64,000 nt of DNA, from assembly GCA_947184155.2 (NCBI GenBank), contig CAMXCT020002337.1, positions 39,900 to 103,899 of the forward strand, read 5' to 3'. Below, piece after piece: positions 52,913 through 63,699 of this stretch. A model generated the notes under the pieces. That model worked only from the letters and a program-made list of their open reading frames with translations, was not told the origin of the DNA and made no database searches. Origin of the DNA: Cladocopium goreaui (Eukaryota; Sar; Dinophyceae; Suessiales; Symbiodiniaceae). Position 1 is the first letter of the stretch, and each line of letters starts with the position of its first letter. Position numbers and translations under genes: made by a program.

Positions 52913-53992
52913 GTGTACGATCAGTCTTGCACCCGTGAACAGCTTGAGCAGAAGCTCCAGGATCCTGGGAAATTCCTGACGCTGGATATACAGCTATCAG
53001 CAGCGCTCACGCGCTCAGCCGGAGGGGGCCTTGCCACTAGGATTCTGAACTTTAAAGAGCAGCAATCCCGAAAAGGTATCCAAGTTAGGGGACGATATGT
53101 TTTGCTCATGTTTGAAGACTACTTCATAACACCAGAAGAAGCAGGTAGCCTTTACAGGGTTGAAGATCTGTTGGGTATTGTCAAAGTAGGTGACACGGTC
53201 CAGGACTTGAGAAGGTTTGTCAACAGGTGGGATGCTACTCTAGCAGGCATGGCAACGACCCCGGAAGGTGCTGTGTTGCGGGACATCCTTCTTAGGCAGA
53301 TCCGTCCTAGCCAGTTGCTGAAGTATGACATTGAGGTGTTTGACCGTGCATCCGAAAAGGCCCATGAAAAGTCTTACAGTTTTCTCCTTCAGTCCATGAA
53401 GAACCTGATTTACCGGGAAAGAGTGAGAGAAAACCGCAATCGCATTACCGAGAAGAACAAGGCTGGTGGCCCGAAGGACACGAAAGCTGCGCCCGCCAAA
53501 GGTGATGGCCGTGGCCACCCCAATCGAAAGTGTTCCCCAAGTCGATGTAGGTCTCAAGAAAGGGGCAAAGGTGACCAAGTTTGCTATAAGTTCCAGACAG
53601 GCCAATGCGATAAGGGGAAGAAGTGTCCGTTCAAATATGTGCAGGATGACAAGTCGCGCACTCAATCACCCCGAAGAAACAGAACACGATCACCCTCAAA
53701 AGGGAATAAGGATGATAAGGGGAAGAAGATGTCAAAAGAAGAAATGGCAAAGACCCCTTGCATCTACCATGCTCAAGGCAAGTGCAGACGAGGTGACAAG
53801 TGCTCCTATAAGCACGATGACAAGGCTGCTGCTGCCACCAAGGACACCAAGAGGACGAATTTACCTGCACCGAAGAAGAAGGGGAAGGAGCCCAATGCCG
53901 CTCCATGTCTGGTTGATCGTCAATCCAAGCTTGCATTGCAAAGAAACAGCCGAGGGAAACCTCGTGCCCAGATGATCTGCCCGTCAGCATGA
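52913..53992 (+). CDS. gag: Gag with CCCH zinc fingers, first finger mutated (unit B)
   Basis: About 359 codons, longer than in A because B lacks the one-base insertion. The second finger is intact, but in the first the final histidine is tyrosine (CPFKY instead of CPFKH), which should abolish zinc binding there. An upstream TGA (RDEV-stop-SRSD, 52865 region) in both units separates it from the preceding segment. Stop overlaps the protease ATG in ATGA. Confidence 0.85.
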   Translation: MYDQSCTREQLEQKLQDPGKFLTLDIQLSAALTRSAGGGLATRILNFKEQQSRKGIQVRGRYVLLMFEDYFITPEEAGSLYRVEDLLGIVKVGDTVQDLRRFVNRWDATLAGMATTPEGAVLRDILLRQIRPSQLLKYDIEVFDRASEKAHEKSYSFLLQSMKNLIYRERVRENRNRITEKNKAGGPKDTKAAPAKGDGRGHPNRKCSPSRCRSQERGKGDQVCYKFQTGQCDKGKKCPFKYVQDDKSRTQSPRRNRTRSPSKGNKDDKGKKMSKEEMAKTPCIYHAQGKCRRGDKCSYKHDDKAAAATKDTKRTNLPAPKKKGKEPNAAPCLVDRQSKLALQRNSRGKPRAQMICPSA

Positions 53993-54900
53993 AGCGAGTT
54001 CGGTTTCGAAAGAACCCGCAGGTGTTTGCGGTGAAAGCTGTAGGTCGTCAAGTCCCTGTCCGACATCGCCCAAGAAAATTTTCCAATGTGTACAGAACAT
54101 CCGATGACGTTCCTGTCCCGTCCAAGGTTGAACAGCATGAAGCGCAGGTGAGAGCACGTCACCTCCAGGAAACTGTGAAGCTTCATGATTCAAATGTAGC
54201 ACCAAGCAGTGGGTTTTGTTGTTGGAATTAAGAGACATGTGACATCATGTGCAAAGAATGTAGGTTTGTCAGCGGTCCCAAAGCTCTTAGAAACATAGGC
54301 CGGTTTCCGACGATTGCCACAGCTGCGCCAAAGGCCAGTGTCAGTTGGCTCATCGATTCAGGTTCTGAGTCTGATCTGGTGTCGAAGGGTATACTTAGGG
54401 ATGTCAGTGCTCAGAACTGTACAGCCGCAGAGCATCCGATCTCATTGGTCACAGCACCGAATCGACTGAGGCCAGTGAGGTAGCAGACGTTAAGTTGTCC
54501 GCACTTCCGGATCCTGTGCCACCGTACGTGTTAGATCCAACCCCAGCTGTGCTGTCCTATAGGTACCAGATGTGTAGATCAAGGGTATAGCTTCGTTTGG
54601 CCTGCCAATGGAAAACCGATCCTGGTACGTCCTGATGACAAAGTCGTCCAACTCAAGATCGACGGTCATGTCCCTGTCTTGGATGACACTTGCAAGGTCT
54701 ATCCAAAAGAACAGTTTCAGAAGGACAAGCACCTGAAGAAGCTGCTCGCAATGCCGACCTCGCAGTCGAGCCCAAAAGCTGCTCGAGATGTTGAACAGGA
54801 CTCAGATCAGTTGGATGACATGAGCTAGTCGCAGACGATGACCAACAGGAGTACATCCGAAGCCGTAAGGCAGAGGATCTTCGTGCCCAGCATCAATACA
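53989..54900 (+). pseudogene. pol: Pol protease region, broken (unit B)
   Basis: Same protease as 20870-21835, but TGGAATGAA has become TGGAATTAA (stop at 54229-54231), and further indels at about 54456, 54555 and 54827 break the rest. The D-S-G core (SWLIDSGSESDLVSKG) lies in the second fragment, 54247-54483. Confidence 0.8.
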
Positions 54901-55012
54901 CACACTTCCCGAAGAACCCATTTTGCAGAACCTGCCAAAGAGCAAGAATGATGGCCCCACAAGCTCGCAAGAAGGGTGGCCAGAAACTGAGACGTGTGGC
55001 GACCACATCATA
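54843..55012 (+). pseudogene. pol: Pre-integrase HHCC zinc finger, preserved (unit B)
   Basis: Reads HQYTHFPKNPFCRTCQRARM at 54891-54950, giving H-x3-H-x8-C-x2-C, the copia N-terminal integrase finger. In A the AC run is eight bases longer and the frame is lost at this point. The frame stops at TAG near 55010. Confidence 0.7.
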
Positions 55013-55720
55013 GGGGACCATGTCATCATCAAGAAGAATGTAGAAGAGGGTTTCAGGGGGGAACAAGCTGCTTTGGTGTTGAAAGATTTGCACACACGGT
55101 ACCGGGGTCAAAAGATGATGTTCAAGTTGTGTACACTGACAACTCACCAGAGTTGATTAGAGCCATCAAGGACTTGGGATATAGGCATCAGACAGCAATT
55201 GAATATGTTGATTCATCAAAATCATTTGCGTTGCGGGAGGTTCGACAGATGTTATAGGAGGTGCCCGGAGCAACTTGTTGCAGTCTGGACTTCCGCTCAA
55301 AATGTTGTCTCTCGCAATGCAGCATCATGCAACCGCAATCAATGATAGCCCCCAGCTTGACGGCACTGAATCACCGTGGCAACTCAGGTTTGGTGAAGAG
55401 TTTCCTGCAATGCACATCCCGTTTGGACCAAAGTGTTGTTCTGGAACAACCCCAAAAGGGTAGACAACACAGCAGGTGAGCTTTCCCCAACATCGAATGA
55501 AGTTTTGTTCCTTGTGGGTATTACATCCAACCAGGTCATGATTGGAAGGGTGAGTACTTAGTTGCCAAGTTGGAAGCCGCCGAATATCATGTCAATTGGG
55601 GTGCACTTTCAATCTAAAGAACAAAGAAGTTGGAATTACCATCTGAGGGTTTCATCTTTCCTTTGAAAACTCTGATGACTCGAAGTCGCCCAAAGCAGAT
55701 CGTCTGAGGATCAGGTGATT
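54994..55720 (+). pseudogene. pol: Integrase core and C-terminal part, frameshifted (unit B)
   Basis: Same fragments as 21836-22592. At the third catalytic position the sequence is FALRE (TTG) rather than FAGRE (GGG) in A. A one-base loss near 55427 (TTTGGACCAAAG) truncates the GEEFPAMHIPFG segment. Confidence 0.8.
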
Positions 55721-56445
55721 CCACAAACTCCCAAAGCAGTGCCGCGTGAATCCAGCATACATCCGCCACCTGAGGGTTTGGAATGCGAACCTGGGGCCCC
55801 TCTACCAGCCGACAGCGATGTCGAGCTTGATGCACCGGAGGAGCCCATTTTTTCAGATCTCGGCTTGACCCCAAAGGTGAAGTGATTCGAGATGTTTTTC
55901 ATTGGGTGGTCACCGGATTGTTCGTAATTACAAAAGTTCAAGACGTCCGGAAGGCATAGACTCAGAACTGTGGAAGATGCTATAGGATCAAACGGGCGCA
56001 AAAAAGTTCATCGAGGAAGAAGACGCAAAAGCACTAGCAGAGGCTTAGGGGGGCAAGTCTGCGCCGTCAGGCCTAAAGAGCAAAAAGAAGATAACTTCCG
56101 TAGCTCAGCTTGAGGCAACTCAATGCTCTCCTGCCAAAGCCAAGCTACTCGGCGATCAACGGGAAATCATCCCGCCTGCGTCTCCGAAATTTTCCGTGCC
56201 AGCAATGCCAAAAGTAGCTGCACCTGCCGTTGAAGAACACCGGCCAAAGCTCCGTGAGCTGGTCAAGGAGAAGATCAAGGAACTCGAGTTTAAAGTAGCA
56301 CTTGAGCTCTTCGCTTCTGTTGCTAGGTCCTAGGTTAATGTCTAAGGACGAAATTGCCAGCAATCCCAAAGCAAAAGCTGCCCATGACAAAGAGTGGGAA
56401 AGCCCTGAGAAACAAGGGTGTATGGGATGAGAAGCGCCTCCGTGA
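55721..56445 (+). pseudogene. pol: Integrase to reverse transcriptase linker, decayed (unit B)
   Basis: Equivalent of 22600-23334. Only short shifting frames remain. Confidence 0.5.
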
Positions 56446-57475
56446 ATGCCGTGTGACATAGTAGCTGAGGCTCGTCGCAATGGCACCACAGTTCACTTAG
56501 GACGGATCTTCGAGGCCTGCTACGAAAAAGGATTTGAGTTTTCAGAGTCGGATCCTCGCCGGAAGTTCAAAGGCCGGACAGTGTTCCAGGGGAATAATGT
56601 CCGAGATGAGAATTCCGACCATGTACTCTTCAATGAGTTAGGCAGTTCACCTGCGAGCATGGAGGCGGCCAAATTGCTTGACGCTTTTGGCAGCCAACCC
56701 GGCTTCTCGAAACAGCAGGCTGATGCAATGCAGGCCTACATACAAGCCTTCTTCACAGGGGTGCCCACGTGGTTGTCTTCGAAACAGATGGCCACAAGAC
56801 TGGGAGAGAAAGTACTGGCAGCCCATGGTACCTATGCTGCTGGCTCTCTATGGTCATCCGGACAGCGGGGGTATCTGGGCCAACGGCCAATTTGCCGAAG
56901 GCATGGGCAAGCATCAAAGCAGCTAGTTGACATCGGTGATCCAGAAGCATACGATAGATACTTTGGCTGCACGCACCGGGAATTCCAGAATATCCGGTTG
57001 CCCTCGCAGGCACACCCATTCGCTTTTGCATTTGAAGCCAAGAAGTCAGCAGTTTCACAGCATCGCGCGCATGACTGGTGGGAACATGACACAGCAAAAC
57101 AGGCATGGACCAGGCATCATGTACAACCCCGCAAAAGATTGTACCAGCAGGGTGATGAGGGGGAGAGGGTACTTGTCAAATTTCAGTTCGTATTACTTTC
57201 TTTGACAAAAAGGTCACACTCAAAAGTTGTCCTAGCATCACCGACGGGAACAATCAGGGGGGCTACAATGTCTTTACCGATGTTTGGAAAACTTCAAGCA
57301 ATCAAGCAAATGAGTTTTGGACTGGAAAAACTGTTAATTTCTGTTATGGACAGGATGGACCAGACAAGTTCAAGCAGTTTGCAATGGCAAGCTTGGCAGA
57401 CCAGGACCCCATCGCGACAAACGCGAAGCAAAGAAAGAGGCGAAAGCTGCCAAGTTCATAGGGTTAGAGAACGCT
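56446..57475 (+). pseudogene. pol: Reverse transcriptase, internally deleted (unit B)
   Basis: As at 23335-24298, but retaining 68 bases lost in A (EARRNGTTVHLGRIFEACYE), so the fingers start is complete. The YVDD region is missing exactly as in A, so the loss predates the duplication. Confidence 0.8.
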
Positions 57476-59416
57476 GTGAAGCCATCAGCTGGCGTCATGG
57501 CCAAGCCCGTGAATCTTGCGAGGTATGACATGAGTAGCTTCTTGGAGTCCTGTGTAGAAAACTACTGTAATCTTGCAAAGGTGAGTCCATTGTCCCTGAA
57601 GGAGGTGCCAACCCCGTTTACTGATGCCGGCATAGCAAGGCCAACACTCAGTGAAGATGAAAAGCCTGGCAAGCTCCAACCAGTAGCAAGCAAAATTCGG
57701 ACAAAAATATTGTTCGCTGCGCCAATGGCCAGACTTGACTTGCTCAGAAGAGTGACAAAATGGTCCATAGAATGTGGTGTCTCTTTGCATCGGTTAGTGG
57801 CGTACATCAATTGTACAAAGCACAATTTTCTTGAGGGGTTCATTGGGGATGCATTCGACCAATGCCAGCTCTGGTTATTTGCGGATGCTGACCATGCCGG
57901 AGAGCATGACAGCAAGAGCACATCCGGGAGCGCCATCGTGCTGGTAGGACCCAATACCTATTACCCCCTAAATGCCTTCAGTAAGAAACAGACAGTCGTA
58001 GCAATCTCATCAACTGAAGCCGCAGTTGTTGCCGCGAACCACAGCATGAGAGCAGAGGGTATCCCAATGCTGGCCCTATTTGAGCAGCTTAATCTGTTTA
58101 AGAAGCTTCAGGGCAAACCAGCTCGCGATGCCGCGAAGCTCAATGACGATCCAGTGTTCACCAGGATTGACCCCGAAATTGACGACATCCGTAATGGGAA
58201 TGTTGACACGGGTTGCAGTGTAGCGGACATCAACTCTCTTAAGGCTAGTTTCCCCGAATTCTATCAAGTGAAATTCATGGAGGACAATCAAGCTACCATG
58301 ACGGTAATGTCCACCGGTTCATCAGCTTCTATGAGACACATAAACAAGACTCAAAACATCAACTTCAAATGGTTGAAACAACAGTTTGAATGTAAACAGT
58401 TCGATCTTCTCAACGTTGGTACAAATTTCCAAGTTGCGGGCATTCTCACAAAAGCCTTTACCCGACCAGCATTATGGCAACATGCCGTCAATCTCATTGG
58501 CATTGGCCCGACAAAGGTGGAGAAAGAAGCAGCTCGCGACGACGCGACGCTCAACTCTACTAAGGTGCCAAAGTTAGCTTCTGCTGCCGGGAATCAGGGG
58601 GGCCCAGTGAACAAACATGTGCCCAGAATGTTGATCGAATTTTGTCGCTCTGAAGACTCACAACTTAGTACCCAAAGAAAGTCCAGTCAAGATTGCCATT
58701 GCGTCAGGCTGACCGAGAAAGATGACGGAACTACTGATAGCTGTCGGCAACGACTAGCCTCTCTTGTCAAAGATTTCAGAAATGACTTTGATAATGGCAC
58801 TTTGATCTTGTATGCATCATTGCCATGTGTGGGAGGAAGTCCTTGGGGAAATGTGAGCGGCCTTACGGTCAAGGGTCATGAAAGAATAAAGGATCAAGAA
58901 AAACAGTTTACCAAACTTTTCAAATCCTTTGTCGAACTTGTGGATGAAGTTTATGATGAACGAACCTTGATAGCTCTCGAACTTTCGAAGAATTGCAAAT
59001 ATTGGAGATGGCCAATGGTTAGAAAGTTTCTCATTGAACGTTTCATGTCGATGCACCATTTTGATGGATGTATGTTGGGAGTTCTTGGGAATGATGGTCA
59101 TCCAATGAAGAAAAGTTGGACAATTGCCGGAAACTTCAAAGAACTTGAAAGATTAGATTCCTGTCGTTGCAGTGGAAAACATGAACATGATCAAAGTCGA
59201 GGTAAGGCAGTAAAATTTGCTGAAAATTATACCTTCAAGTTGACTGACATGCTTCATGAGTGCTTTCGGGTAGCTGCGGTGGGCCAAGCCTCCAAAAGGA
59301 AAGCCTGTAACGCCAAAATCGCCTGTCCTGTCAAAATGGCCGACTCGCGACCCGCAACCAACCCGGCCAGCCGTGAGGCTGAGCTCACTGCGCGACGTAA
59401 GAGGAATCAGGAATAA
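57476..59416 (+). CDS. pol: RNase H fused to PC-motif, methyltransferase-like domain (unit B)
   Basis: 646 codons, intact. Differences from A include STEAAVVAANHS (Glu to Ala in the RNase H STEAE motif), ARLDLLRR for ARVELLRR, and one inserted codon near the end (IACPVKM). The downstream PC-motif domain is unchanged apart from a Glu to Gln change in HEHDES. Confidence 0.8.
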   Translation: MKPSAGVMAKPVNLARYDMSSFLESCVENYCNLAKVSPLSLKEVPTPFTDAGIARPTLSEDEKPGKLQPVASKIRTKILFAAPMARLDLLRRVTKWSIECGVSLHRLVAYINCTKHNFLEGFIGDAFDQCQLWLFADADHAGEHDSKSTSGSAIVLVGPNTYYPLNAFSKKQTVVAISSTEAAVVAANHSMRAEGIPMLALFEQLNLFKKLQGKPARDAAKLNDDPVFTRIDPEIDDIRNGNVDTGCSVADINSLKASFPEFYQVKFMEDNQATMTVMSTGSSASMRHINKTQNINFKWLKQQFECKQFDLLNVGTNFQVAGILTKAFTRPALWQHAVNLIGIGPTKVEKEAARDDATLNSTKVPKLASAAGNQGGPVNKHVPRMLIEFCRSEDSQLSTQRKSSQDCHCVRLTEKDDGTTDSCRQRLASLVKDFRNDFDNGTLILYASLPCVGGSPWGNVSGLTVKGHERIKDQEKQFTKLFKSFVELVDEVYDERTLIALELSKNCKYWRWPMVRKFLIERFMSMHHFDGCMLGVLGNDGHPMKKSWTIAGNFKELERLDSCRCSGKHEHDQSRGKAVKFAENYTFKLTDMLHECFRVAAVGQASKRKACNAKIACPVKMADSRPATNPASREAELTARRKRNQE

Positions 59417-59443
59417 TGGTGGAATGATTTCCATGGAAAGCTC

Positions 59444-59987
59444 TTGTGCGCAATGGTCATTCGCAACCAGGGAGAAGGAATTCTTGCATCGGATCTTGTC
59501 CAGGGCTTAATGAATGAGTGGTCTGCAGTTTCTGCACTCCGATTCTGTGGCCGAGACGAACCGATCATGAAGGCTCTGGAGTTCTGTGTCCTGCCTCATA
59601 AGCAAGATTTTGAGCGTATTGACACCGCGCCCCATCATCTGGATTTTCATTGCAGGTCGCCGGCATTCGCTGCGCAAGTATGACGTGTCAGAGCACTTTA
59701 AGGAGAGGAAGCCGCCTTATGTGCAGAAATTTATCCATGAGATGATGTGGGGAAAAACGCTCAGGAACCTGGTCAAGCGCGGTGTGCAGATAGCTGAGGA
59801 GGCTTTGTCCAGGTTTCCGGATGCCCTGGGATTGCAATCGGCCGGTCTCACAACCGCGCCCCTTGCTGCTGATTATGGAATTCAGCCCATCTTCGACGAA
59901 TTTTTCCAACATGTTGAGCCGATCTGGTATGAACTCACAAGCCGCTCTCGCGAGCGAGCCGACTCGGATATCCCATGGGTTGTATAG
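59444..59987 (+). pseudogene. Uncharacterised post-RNase H segment (unit B)
   Basis: As at 26264-26807, same frameshift, a few substitutions. Confidence 0.5.
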
Positions 59988-60780
59988 CAGCCGGATACGC
60001 GGACGAATTCGAAGTCAAAGGTCATTGGCACTTCGCCAATTCGGATGAAAATCGAGTCCGCCTGGCTTCGTTCTGGACAGCAACTTTGTTCCTGATCGAT
60101 TGCGCTGCCAATGCATGGGGGGTCGGCTTGGAACTGGGACAGCTTGCACAGCAGCCGCATGATGACCTGCGCTGGAACCCAGGGTTTCTCTTTGAGAATT
60201 CGGCAGAAGCAGAAAGCACATCGTGCCAGTGGGGGTTGCCTTTACCGCAGAGGAAGTTGCACTCAGGCAGCCAGATACGGAGGATCTCCAGGATGTGAAG
60301 AACTTGGACCCAACGATGATCCCTTCTCAGCCAGCTGGACCACCTCCCAATCTGGTCACCGGCGACGTCGCGCCCCCAGATGCACGAAGAGCTGAACCGA
60401 CGGTCACAGTCACCACGCAAAACATCCAACTCAAGTCCAAAGCTCCACCAGCATTGCCAAGTGCAAGCTCCGGCTCAGATTGGCCGCAGGCAACTGCGCG
60501 CCCAGCCCAGGAACATGAACGCAACTTTGTCCGTGCATACTTCATGGAGGAGCACTTGCCTGAGTATGAATATACGATGGTGACCAACTCCGAGTCCGAG
60601 GGAAATGAAGTCAACGGAGTGGGCTATGAGCTAGAATTGATGACAGCCACGGATGTAGAGACCTTGGTTCGCACACTCCGCGTCGATCGCAAGTTCCAAG
60701 ATTTCGCGACGCGCGTGAACAAGGTTTGCAGGGGGATCGCGAATTGCTCCAAGGTGAAGATGGACAAACAGCTGTTCTGA
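59975..60780 (+). pseudogene. Uncharacterised segment upstream of Tpt1-like region, longer (unit B)
   Basis: As at 26795-27446 but with 20 and 134 extra bases. The second frame (60223-60780, 185 codons) is continuous and shows a Pro/Ala-rich linker (PAGPPPNLVTGDVAPP) leading into EYEYTMVTNSESEGNEVNG. This is the better version of the region. Confidence 0.5.
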
Positions 60781-60803
60781 CTTGGAAGATTTGCAAAAGC
60801 CTT

Positions 60804-61425
60804 CCGTAAGGAAGTGCCCCCTGATGTGTTCTGCACCGTGAGCAATCTATTTGGGACGGCCATGAAGCTGGACAAGTACGGCAAGAGCAGATTTGAGTTT
60901 CTCTGCGCCAAGATCCCCGATCCAGGCTGCGAGAATCACCTTCAGTGCGAGTATGTCCCAGTCAAAATCCGAGCGATTCAAGGACACTCAAAAGAGGCAC
61001 TCGAAAAAGTTGGGGGGCTCTATGCCAACGCTGTACAAATCTGCTGTGCATCCAACATCAGCCTGGAGAGAAAAGCCGCCTTCGCAGGCGTGCCCATCTG
61101 TGCCATGAGCGAGGTTCCAGCAGTGGCTTATACCATCGAACGATGAGGAGTCACTGGAAGAGCATCGCGAAGAGTGGGTTGCTGCCGGGGGAGGAGATAC
61201 TGTCAACTCCGGGCGCGCCCACATCTACCTGAGCGACAAACGCTACGGCGCGGATGGGTACAGAAGTGGCTTGCGGGGAAAATGTCCAGTTGAGATCAAA
61301 AGTGCACTGGGGCAAGCGGTGGAAGGGGGCATCATCTTCAGCCGGACCGCCATGGATGGTATATGATGGTATCACTACGTCTGAAAGGATACCATCCCAG
61401 TATATCATCAGCATCACCCAGGGGG
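60804..61425 (+). pseudogene. Tpt1/KptA-like RNA 2'-phosphotransferase segment, frameshifted (unit B)
   Basis: Same motifs in the same frames as 27470-28091 (RAIQGHS, YHRT, AHIYLS, IPSQYIISI), and apparently no substitutions between A and B across this stretch. All frame breaks are shared. Confidence 0.6.
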
Positions 61426-61898
61426 ACAAAATGCTTTGGAACCGCGCCGGGAGCAATCTCGAGCCCAGCACTTGGGAGAAGCAGGCGAAGCCAAGCACCC
61501 CGACAGCTGATGTGCGACGGATCCCAAGAGATGACAGGGATTTGGGGTTCGACGATGGTCCAGATGATGCCGGCACGGGGCAACCCGATGCTCGTGGCGC
61601 TATGCAGGTGGATGATGACAATGCAGCTGGTGACAAACCGGAGCGTGCAGACCAGCCACCCACGAGGGTGCGCCGTGTCTACACCACTCCGAAAAATGCC
61701 GAGCCACATTCACGGGCGACTGCCCTTTGCGCATGGTGGAACGTCAGCGGCCAAATCACCTGCGCCACATGCGGTTACGAGCCATTGTCAGTGGATGAAA
61801 GTGGCCAAGTCAAACACCAAGCCAACAGAAGAACAAAGGTCTTGGAAAAGCGAATTAGCCAAGAACGGAATGTTTGGCAAAATCAACATCGCTATTAG
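61254..61898 (+). CDS. Acidic linker and Cys-pair tail (unit B)
   Basis: Same frame as 27920-28564, unchanged in length. Confidence 0.5.
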   Translation: MGTEVACGENVQLRSKVHWGKRWKGASSSAGPPWMVYDGITTSERIPSQYIISITQGDKMLWNRAGSNLEPSTWEKQAKPSTPTADVRRIPRDDRDLGFDDGPDDAGTGQPDARGAMQVDDDNAAGDKPERADQPPTRVRRVYTTPKNAEPHSRATALCAWWNVSGQITCATCGYEPLSVDESGQVKHQANRRTKVLEKRISQERNVWQNQHRY

Positions 61899-62077
61899 CC
61901 GCCCTCACAGGTGAGCAGGCCGACATGTTGCGACAGCAAATTGGAGCCAGGGGCATTGCAAGCCTTGAAGCGTCAGTGCTCAAAGATGCCAAGGACCATC
62001 ACAGGAGAGCGAAAGCTTTGGGCTATGAAGATGTTGAAGACCGCTACAGGCATCTGACAAAGTCGTACCTGTTTTAG
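61874..62077 (+). CDS. Short helical frame (unit B)
   Basis: Same as 28540-28743. The following 275 bases (62078-62352) are a non-coding spacer. Confidence 0.4.
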   Translation: MAKSTSLLAALTGEQADMLRQQIGARGIASLEASVLKDAKDHHRRAKALGYEDVEDRYRHLTKSYLF

Positions 62078-62352
62078 GAAAAAATCGTTGTGCCTTGGGG
62101 AAGTGTGTTTCGCAAAAGTCGTGCCTCTAGCAAGAACGCATAGGAACTCTGGAGTTTGGATATGTAACCCATTTTCTTATGAGATCACGTAGCTTATCAC
62201 TATTAGCATGCAGAATTCCAGGTTGTGGGTATGTTGATGGCGTTGAGCTGGTGATTTGATGATTTTGGATGTTCATCCCAGATAATCCTTTTTTTCCCGA
62301 ATGCGCAGCGAAGGGTTCCCGTTTGTAGTCTGGGGGTCTGGGGGCTGGACCC

Positions 62353-62871
62353 TTGTTCGCCTCGAGTGGCTCGTCGCGTCGTCGTCGGGTCGGCGCGTCG
62401 TCGTCGGGTCGGCGTCGCGTCGTCGTCGTGTCGTTAATTCCGTGTCTATGGGGGAAGCTGCAAAACCTCTCCTTTTCGAAGGTTTCCAAGCCGTTGGCAA
62501 AAGAGAATATCCAACGAAAGGAAAAACAATCCGCACATGCCAAAGCAAATGGCCCACAAGAAATTGCCGCCAAAAAGAGAAAGGCCAACGAAGGAGCCGC
62601 CATCCGTGGAGCCGCATCCAGCTCCGCGCAAGCGGAAGCCTCATCTTGGAGTGCCGCAACGGCATTCCTGCCGAAGAGCAAGAAAGCCGCAAGACCATTT
62701 CTGGAGCCAGAGAGTCCACCGACTGCAAAGGCATCCAGCTCAGGTCGCCCTGATGCTTCGTGGAGCTACAACAAGGACCACTATGGCGCTCGCCGTGAAT
62801 GGAGCTGGTGGCGAGGTAAATGGTACTATCGAGATGAGGCTGGCAGCCGTTGGATTCTTTGGAACCGATAG
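62353..62871 (+). CDS. Trp/Tyr-rich last frame before the 3' LTR (unit B)
   Basis: Same as 29019-29537 with two substitutions that change residues (SLIP for SLTP, NEGA for NEEA). The aromatic C-terminal end is unchanged. Confidence 0.45.
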   Translation: MFASSGSSRRRRVGASSSGRRRVVVVSLIPCLWGKLQNLSFSKVSKPLAKENIQRKEKQSAHAKANGPQEIAAKKRKANEGAAIRGAASSSAQAEASSWSAATAFLPKSKKAARPFLEPESPPTAKASSSGRPDASWSYNKDHYGARREWSWWRGKWYYRDEAGSRWILWNR

Positions 62872-63081
62872 GTAGACATGATGAGTAGCCTTTTGCAAGA
62901 CATGGCATGGTAAGTTGCCTTCCCTTGCGCTGCTGCTGGGTTTGCAGGCTTGAGCTTCTTATAGAGACTTTTGTATGCAGTTGATGGCTTCAAAACCAAA
63001 AGCTAAAAACAAACCCGCTACCGGGTTAGCTCGCTCATTGATTCAACAGCCTCGCTGCAGTCTCTGCTCGCCTGAGGGTGG

Positions 63082-63216
63082 TGTAAAAACTCCTGCAGTA
63101 TAACCCATGTTCCATGTACATCATGTGACTACCTTGAAGCGTTGGTTCAAAAGGACTAGCAGCTTAACGGTTAGTTGTTGTATTTACCCCATTCTTGGCT
63201 GACCTGGTAAAATACA
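63082..63216 (+). repeat. 3' LTR (unit B), 135 bp
   Basis: Identical by eye to the 3' LTR of unit A, preceded by the same GAGGGTGGTG purine run and followed by ATGAC. Confidence 0.92.
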
Positions 63217-63699
63217 ATGACAATAGTAGCAATATCAGCAACACCAATGTAGCGATTAACAATAATCATCGAAAACAATGCCCATTACAGTAGCAATAAC
63301 TACAACTGTGACAATGACAGTAACCAACTATGACAATAACAGTCATAGTAGTCCTAGTAGGAATGAGCCGAAGGTGGGACACTCCAAGATGGACGTCTCC
63401 AGGGACGGCAAGGCGGGGCGATGTGGGAAATTGAGCCAAGCAGGTTGGCAGGTGGGATGCGGTGGGATATTGACCAGTAGAAGTTAGGATTTGAATGGAT
63501 TTGGGATTGTGACTGCCTGTGAGTCCATATGTGCCATGCTCTGTTGTAGCCGCGGTGGATGGTGGTTTAACATTGTGCGTCCGTATGTGAAGTTTTCTTG
63601 GTGATGGATGGTGGTGGTTTAACATGACCTGGTCCCATCCCAGAAAAGGCCGAGCACAGGTACCATCAGTGACTGGACTGGTTGGGGTAGTCATGGACG
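63217..63699. other. Unit B trailing flank
   Basis: Equivalent of 29883-30365, apparently unchanged; no gene recognised. Confidence 0.7.

Larger units (their letters stand above)
49578..63216 (+). mobile_element. Ty1/copia-class LTR retrotransposon, unit B copy (13.6 kb)
   Basis: Same element and same insertion as 16542-29882, with ATGAC at 49573-49577 and 63217-63221. About 300 bases longer than the A copy because A has lost several segments and B's leader satellite is longer. Gag is better preserved here; protease is worse (stop at 54229). Confidence 0.93.
30366..63699. repeat. Tandem duplication unit B (about 33.3 kb)
   Basis: This is the second copy of the large unit, collinear with unit A and in the same orientation. 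It is longer because of the 5.6-kb insertion at 37000-42601, partly offset by absence of the block found in A at 12453-15333. The LTR retrotransposon in this unit keeps the same ATGAC target duplication as in A, which shows that the copies arose by duplication of the whole segment rather than by two insertions. Confidence 0.95.
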
